Origin: Luidia sarsii
Lineage: Eukaryota > Echinodermata > Asteroidea > Paxillosida > Luidiidae
Direction: 5' to 3'
NCBI GenBank assembly: GCA_949987565.1
Contig: OX465118.1
Span: 2,570,538-2,634,537 of the forward strand
DNA: 64,000 bases
In this document: positions 57,173 through 64,000 of the stretch, one piece after another
How positions within the stretch are numbered: the first letter of the stretch is position 1
How the letters are laid out: every line of letters starts with the position of its first letter
Notes under the pieces: model-generated
The model's input: the letters and a program-made list of their open reading frames with translations, nothing else
The model's database searches: none
What the model was told of the DNA's origin: nothing
Program-made: the position numbers and the translations under genes

Positions 57173-57418
57173 ATAAGGATGGAGTGATGGACGGACGGAT
57201 GGAGGGATGGATGGGTGGATGAATGGATGGGGGGATGGGTGGATGAATGGGTGGATGAATGGATGGGTTGGATGGGTGGATGAATGGGTGGATGGAGGGT
57301 GGGATTAGTGGAGGATGGAGGGTGGGATTAGTGGAGGATTGATGGTTGGATGGGTGGATGGAGGGTGGGGTGGATAGGTGGATGGATGGGGGATGAGTGG
57401 AATTGATGGATGGGATAA
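57173..57418. repeat. GGAT/GGGT-type minisatellite
   Basis: Imperfect GGATGGATGGGTGGATGAAT units with an embedded doubled block GGAGGGTGGGATTAGTGGAGG. Confidence 0.92.
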
Positions 57419-58980
57419 TGTGTTATTTTAGTAGCTCCACGGGACATTACTATGTGTCACGACACCGGCCCCACAAAAATGGTAAGGGACAATTCTTTTT
57501 GAGTGATGCACAATAGCCGACTCAGTTCCATTTTCAGCTCCAAACCTACTGCAAATTGAAGCATCATGATGTAACTGATTCGGCTATGTACATAACTCAT
57601 TACAAAACATTTTTTGTTGAGATGGTCACATATGGAGTAGGCCTTCATGTGTAGTAACATAACATGGCGTCCCTTAATATGCTTTTTCTCAGAGCGGGTT
57701 ACAATTTATAGACCAAACTTTATATTGATAATTATATTCCTTCGCCTATATTGGGTGACTCTGAATCATAATAACACATACAAATCACTAAATGGATTGG
57801 GACTCGTAGATACATTATTATTCAGATGTGATGATCATCACATTCAGTTTATCGATTTGCGAATTTCTCCTTGCCCTTACCAATCTGAATGAAAAACATG
57901 CACGCAAAACATTTCGCATAAATCGTGAATTTCGTTTCGAGAGCAAATTATTTGTAAGAAAGGAAGAGAGATATTGGGTGTTTTTTTTTGGGGGGGGGGT
58001 TACAAGAAATATTGCAAAGGCTATATAATAGTCAGGAATGGGAGAAGGGTCCTCTTTAAAGAAACTCTGTCAAGAGTCTGATTGAATTGCAAAGATTTGT
58101 GAATTCATTAAAAAAAATACAAGAAAAATGCAAATTGTGGGATTTTGAAAATCATTTTCCAAGTTTTTGCCTTTTTTGGTTGACAACTCTCGACTGGGAT
58201 CTATTTTGTGAATAAATGAATAGAATTGAAGAGTTGAAATCGTAGTCACCCTAACCTCCATTACGATCTAGTTCACTTCGCCCATATTACATAGTTTTGA
58301 GCCAGATCAAATTTGTCCCAAATACGAGAGGGCCGTTATCCTGCGGACGATCTGACACAAATGCATTTTCTAACTTGTAATGTCATGTATGACTGCATCG
58401 TGAATCGGGTAGGCTGACTACTGGGCTAATGCATTTCATTCCGTGTAGCGGCTTCCATCCATCATTCCCTGTCTGATCGCATCGGACGGTGGCGTGCCCT
58501 GAGTTTAGCCGTGGCCGGTCGGCGTGGGCAGCGCAGCTCCACGTCGCCCGCCCGACCAACGGGCAAAGCGCACGATTCACCGGGGATTACCGGATCGTGT
58601 TTGCGCACGTCGCAGTCGAATTTCGCCAGCTCAAAAACCATATTTTATTCAGAGTTGCCAATATTGAGGGACAGATGCCGGTGACGGGCCAAATCGGGAG
58701 GGATGGGTGAATAGGAAACGAAGGGAAAAAATGAAGTAGCTGGGAACCAGGTCACGGATGGTACACAAATTAGAACAAATACGGCATTTTATAAGGAAAT
58801 TATCGTGGTGACAGGTAACACTGCATGGCTCCATAGCAAACCCCTTTGCACCCGAAAAAAAACCAAGTAAACAAACATATACACTGACATGGTGAATAGA
58901 GTTAGGCGGCATAATTCAGAAATAATGCAAACTGATTGGTGGGATGAATGACCTATAAAGGAATCCTGAGTTAACGTATG
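57419..58980. other. Non-coding spacer with T10/G10 homopolymer pair
   Basis: A T-run followed by a G-run at about 57980-58000. A GC-rich block lies at 58450-58640. No gene. Confidence 0.4.
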
Positions 58981-61440
58981 AAGGCCAATACGGCAGAACC
59001 TTTGTCAGAGGTACCAGTAGCGCCTTGGACACTGTACCGGTAAGGCCAATACGGCAGAACCTTTGTCAGAGGTACCAGTAGCGCCTTGGACACAATAAGG
59101 CCTACACAGCAGAACCTTTCTCAAAGGTACCAGCAGCACCTTGGACACATTAAGAAATATACAGCAGAACCTTTCTCAGAGGTACCAGTAGCGCCTTGGA
59201 CACAGTACCGGTAAGGCCAATATGGCAGAACCTGTACTCAGAGGTACCAGTAGCGCCTTGGACACAGTAAGGCCTATACAGCAGAACCTTTCTGAGAGGT
59301 ACCAGTAGCGCCTTGGACACAGTACCGGTAAGGCCAATACGGCAGAACCTCAGTTCTCAGAGGTACCAGTAGCGCCTTGGACACAGTACCGGTAAGGCCA
59401 ATATGGCAGAACCTCAGTTCTCAGAGGTACCAGTAGCGCCTTGGACACAGTACCGGTAAGGCCAATATGGCAGAACCTCAGTTCTCAGAGGAGCAGTAGC
59501 GCCTTGGACACAGTACCGGTAAGGCCAATACGGCAGAATCTCAGTTCTCAGAGGTACCAGTAGCGCCTTGGACACAGTACCGGTAAGGCTAATACGGCAG
59601 AAACTCAGTTCTCAGAGGTACCAGTAGCGCCTTGGACACAGTAAGAAATATACAGCAGAACCTTTCTCAGAGGTACCAGCAGCGCCTTGGACACAGTACC
59701 GGTAAGGCCAATACGGCAGAATCTTTCTCAGAGGTACCAGCAGCACCTTGGACACAGTAAGAAATATACAGCCGAACCTTTCTGAGAGGTACCAGTAGCG
59801 CCTTGGACACAGTACCGGTAAGGCCAATACGGCAGAACCTTTCTCAGAGGTACCAGCAGCACCTTGGACACAGTAAGAAATATACAGCCGAACCTTTCTG
59901 AGAGGTACCAGCAGCGCCTTGGACACAGTACCGGTGAGGCCAATACGGCAGAACCTTTCTCAGAGGTACCAGTAGCGCCTTGGACACAGTAAGAAATATA
60001 CAGCAGAACCTTTCTCAGAGGTACCAGCAGCGCCTTGGACACAGTACCGGTAAGGCCAATACGGCAGAACCTTTCTCAGAGGTACCAGCAGCACCTTGGA
60101 CACAGTAAGAAATATACAGCAGAACCTTTCTCAGAGGTACCAGCAGCGCCTTGGACACAGTACCGGTAAGGCCAATACGGCAGAACCTTTCTCAGAGGTA
60201 CCAGCAGCACCTTGGACACAGTAAGAAATATACAGCCGAACCTTTCTGAGAGGTACCAGTAGCGCCTTGGACACAGTACCGGTAAGGCCAATACGGCAGA
60301 ACCTTTCTCAGAGGTACCAGCAGCACCTTGGACACAGTAAGAAATATACAGCCGAACCTTTCTGAGAGGTACCAGTAGCACCTTGGACACAGTACCGGTA
60401 AGGCCAATACGGCAGAACCTCAGTTCTCAGAGGTACCAGTAGCGCCTTGGACACAGTACCGGTAAGGCCAATATGGCAGAACCTCAGTTCTCAGAGGTAC
60501 CAGTAGCGCCTTGGACACAGTACCGGTAAGGCCAATATGGCAGAACCTCAGTTCTCAGAGGTACCAGTAGCGCCTTGGACACAGTACCGGTAAGGCCAAT
60601 ACGACAGAAACTCAGTTCTCAGAGGTACCAGTAGCGCCTTGGACACAGTACCGGTAATGCCAATACGGCAGAAACTCAGTTCTCAGAGGTACCAGTAGCG
60701 CCTTAATTGGACACAGTACCGGTAAGGCCAATACGGCAGAAACTCAGTTCTCAGAGGTACCAGTAGCGCCTTGGACACAGTAAAGCCTATACAGCAGAAC
60801 CTGTCTCAGAGGTACCAGCAGCGCCTTGGACACAGTACCGGTAAGGCCAATACGGCAGAACCTTTCTCAGAGGTACCAGCAGCACCTTGGACACAGTAAG
60901 AAATATACAGCAGAACCTTTCTCAGAGGTACCAGTAGCGCCTTGGACACAGTACCGGTAAGGCCAATACGGCAGAACCTTTCTCAGAGGTACCAGCAGCA
61001 CCTTGGACACAGTAAGAAATATACAGCAGAACCTTTCTCAGAGGTACCAGTAGCGCCTTGGACACAGTACCGGTAAGGCCAATACGGCAGAACCTCAGTT
61101 CTCAGAGGTACCAGTAGCGCCTTGGACACAGTACCGGTAAGGCCAATACGGCAGAACCTCAGTTCTAAGAGGTACCAGTAGCGCCTTGGACACAGTACCG
61201 GTAAGGCCAATACGGCAGAACCTCAGTTCTAAGAGGTACCAGTAGCGCCTTGGACACAGTAAGGCCTATACAGCAAAACCTTTCTCAGAGGTACCAGTTG
61301 CGCCTTGGACACAGTAAGGCATATACAGCAAAACCTTTCTCAGAGGTACGAAATAGCGCCTTGGACACAGTAAGGCATATATAAAATATAGAAGAAACTT
61401 TCTCAGAGGTATCAGTAGTGCCTTGGAAGGCTTGGACACA
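58981..61440. repeat. Tandem array of 56-60-bp units with higher-order structure
   Basis: About 42 units, each with CAGAACC, TCTCAGAGGTACCAG, (TAGC/CAGC)GCCTTGGACACAGTA. Three variants: A ends ACCGGTAAGGCCAATACGG; B ends AGAAATATACAG; C has CTCAGTTCTCAGAGG. In 59.6-60.4 kb A and B alternate, giving a 116-bp higher-order period. C dominates 59.3-59.6 and 60.4-60.8 kb. Edge units (61.27-61.44 kb) are more diverged. Confidence 0.96.
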
Positions 61441-61749
61441 GTTTTTGTCAGGATCGAAGGACCAGGCCTTTTTAATTGGAATTTGTAATGAGAATAAATC
61501 AAGAAGAAATGACAAGTGCATGAGATGATGTAAAATGATGGGGTTAAATTATGGGTAAACCCATCCCAGGCATGGGTGTTTCTTGGATAAGAAAATACGA
61601 CAAGTTGCCGAAAATGACATTATTCTTATGGTAGGGCGAGAAAGCGGCAACATGTCACAACAACATTACCAACACTATGGTATGTCAACAGGTACTGATT
61701 CCACTGGTAGAGATATAGGAAGATAAAGAAACTTCAGAATATAATAGAC

Positions 61750-62140
61750 ACAAATATATACAGACATCCATAGATTATATCCATGGATAGATCCATAGAT
61801 AGAGATATCCATAGAAAGAAATATCCATATATAGAAATATCCATAGATAGAGATATCCATATATAGAGATATCCATATATAGAGATATCCATAGATAGAG
61901 ATATTCAGAGATAGAGATATCCATATATAGAGATATCCATACATAGAGATATTCAGAGATAGAGATATCCATAGATAGAGATATCCATAGATAGATATAT
62001 CAATAGATAGAGATATCCATAGATAGAAATATTCATAGATAGAAATATCTATATATAGAGATATCAATAGATAAAGATATCCATATAGATATAAATATCC
62101 ATAGATAGAGATTTCAATAGATAGAGACATCCATAGATAG
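61750..62140. repeat. 16-bp tandem array (AGAGATATCCATAGAT)
   Basis: About 24 units of 16-18 bp with ATATAT, TTCAGAG and other variants. Every unit contains the palindrome GATATC or a one-base variant. Tyr/Ile/Leu-rich frames across it are artefacts. Confidence 0.95.
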
Positions 62141-62149
62141 CGGGGCCTT

Positions 62150-63910
62150 TGATCGAAATGAAACTCATTAACAACAGCCCAGTCATCTCATTTACCTTTA
62201 ACAAAGGTAAATTCCACTGAATTATTGTACAACAATTTGAAAACTGCTGGATGACATAAACGACATGTCATTGGCATTTTTGAGAAGGTAGATTTCATTC
62301 TAAAAACACCCAATACTTATATTTTCTGCTTGACCAAATAAAATTGTGAACGTCAAATTACAGGAAAAAATGCCAAATTGAGCATCCGATAAGATGATAT
62401 ATATTTTATTTTTCACTTGATTGGGCTGCAGATAATACTGCAAATACTAAATGGAATCGGAATTGAGATATCACCAGTGCATGCATGTACATGTACAATA
62501 TGCGCCAAATTCGCTTGGTCGGTGCCAAAGTGTCTCCTTCGAGTGAACACGGGCGATTTGACAGGCCTCTTCGTATAAGAAGGAAGTTCTTTCACGGAAG
62601 CTCTTTCTGTCCCACGTCCCCCTGAGCCAAAGTTTGACATCTGCTGATATCGTCGGTGGCAACCGTCCCCGCTACTTAGCGCTACAAAGTACACGGCCCT
62701 GCCTAGCCTGTACGTCTCCCACGCAGCCACGAGCTAAAGTCCATGCCGTTGGAGGAGGCTTTGCATGCGCGCATGGCCCACACCGCGCATAATGCGCATG
62801 AATATTTTATTAGCTGTGATTGGATGCGGATGATTGGTCTAGCGAGCCGACAGCCGTGCAAGCGTCGGGCGGGCAAAACTTTAGTATCATGTGACGTCGC
62901 GGTAATTATCACTCACGGACTACCACGTCTGCACCGATCTGTACGGGCAGAAGGGATGACAGCCGACGGCTCGTTCATACAGTGCTATCTGTGCATGGAC
63001 ATCCATGTCCCATGTACGTCGACAAAAAAATGCTGTATAAAATTATGGTTAACCAGAAGGCTTGTTTCAGATTATACTATCAAAGATCGCGGAATGAACC
63101 TTTCTGTGCGGTGAGCATTGACAGAAGTTTATTCACAGCCGATCACAGAGGTGATTGGAACTTGGGTGAACTCTAGTGACCTCAGATACGTCACACCAGG
63201 TACATCCTAGCTATGAGAAGCCAGGAAAGAACCACTGTACCAACCCAACCATCTGACACTCTGTGTTACATCCCCAAATGGGATCGTCATCTCAACGGTT
63301 AGCTTTGTCGGAGAATCCGGCGTGTCTATTATTGTAGTCGCAATCTAACCGCTCACGAAACAGCCGTCTGGCTTCGCTGTTGACGGCCCTTGCATTAAGT
63401 AAAGCTGTCATAGCGACGCATTGCGCTCAAGGGTTGTTATTACACTGCTGGTCATGCGGGACATCATACAAATCCCATCCAAGAGATAATCTAATTGGCC
63501 CTAAGCCACTTACCCCGGGATAATTTAATATTTGATTTGGCTCTCTGGTCATGATCAATTCCCATTTTGTTCTAAGGTTACATTCCCCTATCACCAGGCC
63601 TGCTTACTGAATGGTCTACACGCCGAGGCAACAGTGTCCACGACGTGCATATCACACTCGGCTACAATCGCATCTCAGTTCCATGAAATACCTGTTTGTT
63701 TGTCTGTTTGTTTTCTTCTTTGAAGAGAAAACACGAAATCAGATAAATTACAGATTATTGTATTGGATTGATTCTATGCATACGATAATAACGCAGGAGC
63801 CACGCCATCATCTCACTTATGGCTGGCACTTGGCTATCTTGTCATGCCTGCAAGTTGCTTCCCTTGTTTTTGACATTTGTATATTACTAAAATATGCAGA
63901 CGTTTTGAAT
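62150..63910. other. Non-coding region with a CCAAT-box/CRE cluster
   Basis: At 62740-62930 are ATTGG boxes (about 62819 and 62833), ATGCGCATGAATATT, GGGCGGGC and GTGACGTCGCGG, a promoter-like composition in a GC-rich block. No exon could be attached to it. The remainder is featureless. Confidence 0.35.
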
Positions 63911-63980
63911 GCAGCTGGATGTTTCTCAAAGGCAGAGTGAAAGGCATTCCACTGAGAAAGTCCTGCTAGGATTTCTCGTA
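63911..63980 (+). mobile_element. Penelope-like tail remnant at the window edge
   Basis: TTTCTCAAAGGCAGAGTGAAAGG, then CTGAGAAAGTCCTGCTAGGAT: tail motif fragments in both orientations. The element is cut by rearrangement or by the window end. Confidence 0.55.
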
Positions 63981-64000
63981 TTTTTTATTTTTTTATTTTT

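Noticed and set aside
59612..61521. Repeated minus-strand ORFs of about 104 residues
   Set aside because: Readings of the tandem array; near-identical ORFs recur every 116 bp and have no start or family support.
61675..62130. Tyr/Ile/Leu-rich ORF that resembles a membrane protein
   Set aside because: Translation of the 16-bp array.
1..64000. CRISPR array or prokaryotic operon
   Set aside because: Tandem arrays have no unique spacers and the genes are split by GT-AG introns.

Overview
The window looks like nuclear DNA of an invertebrate deuterostome, most likely an echinoderm. This is inferred from split animal genes, a paired-like homeobox gene, Penelope-like, Ty3/Gypsy, LINE and piggyBac elements, tRNA-derived repeats, and the very frequent words TAGGCCTA and TACATGTA. 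The species cannot be fixed from the sequence. Nothing bacterial or viral (no operon, CRISPR array or rRNA) is present.

Two host genes can be reconstructed exon by exon, both on the minus strand and both with consistent splice phases. DRGX (DRG11/Prrxl1), a paired-like homeodomain transcription factor of sensory neurons, has six coding exons between 52136 and 33836 (297 residues, homeodomain plus C-terminal OAR motif). CAMLG (CAML, the animal Get2 subunit of the tail-anchored-protein insertase) has three coding exons between 28402 and 23057 (337 residues). They lie in the same orientation, about 5.4 kb apart. Vertebrate DRGX acts in nociceptive sensory neurons and CAMLG acts at the ER membrane, so no functional link is implied.

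The rest is mostly mobile and repetitive DNA. From 97 to 4265 is a structurally complete piggyBac element: TTAA target duplications, CCCTAACCC ends, an intact 784-residue transposase, subterminal motif clusters and a 41-bp minisatellite. From 4.8 to 5.6 kb are two fold-back structures. From 7.8 to 13.4 kb is a decayed Ty3/Gypsy element (two LTRs, gag, integrase with a lost catalytic Glu) carrying a LINE fragment. From 13.9 to 14.8 kb and again at 27.2 to 28.2 kb is a ~1-kb repeat with terminal inverted repeats. From 18.3 to 20.3 kb is a broken Penelope-like element; its 3' tail, with a hammerhead-like fold, recurs in five other places. tRNA-like repeats, TTAA-flanked miniature elements and other inverted-repeat elements fill the CAMLG introns, the DRGX 3' flank and the DRGX introns.

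The DRGX upstream side (52.2 to 64 kb) holds a 0.8-kb CAA/CAG tract, a GGAT array, a 2.5-kb array of 56-60-bp units with a higher-order period of 116 bp, and a 16-bp array. No further protein gene was recognised there. Conserved enhancers are plausible in DRGX intron 1 and the 37-39 kb intron but cannot be proved without alignment.
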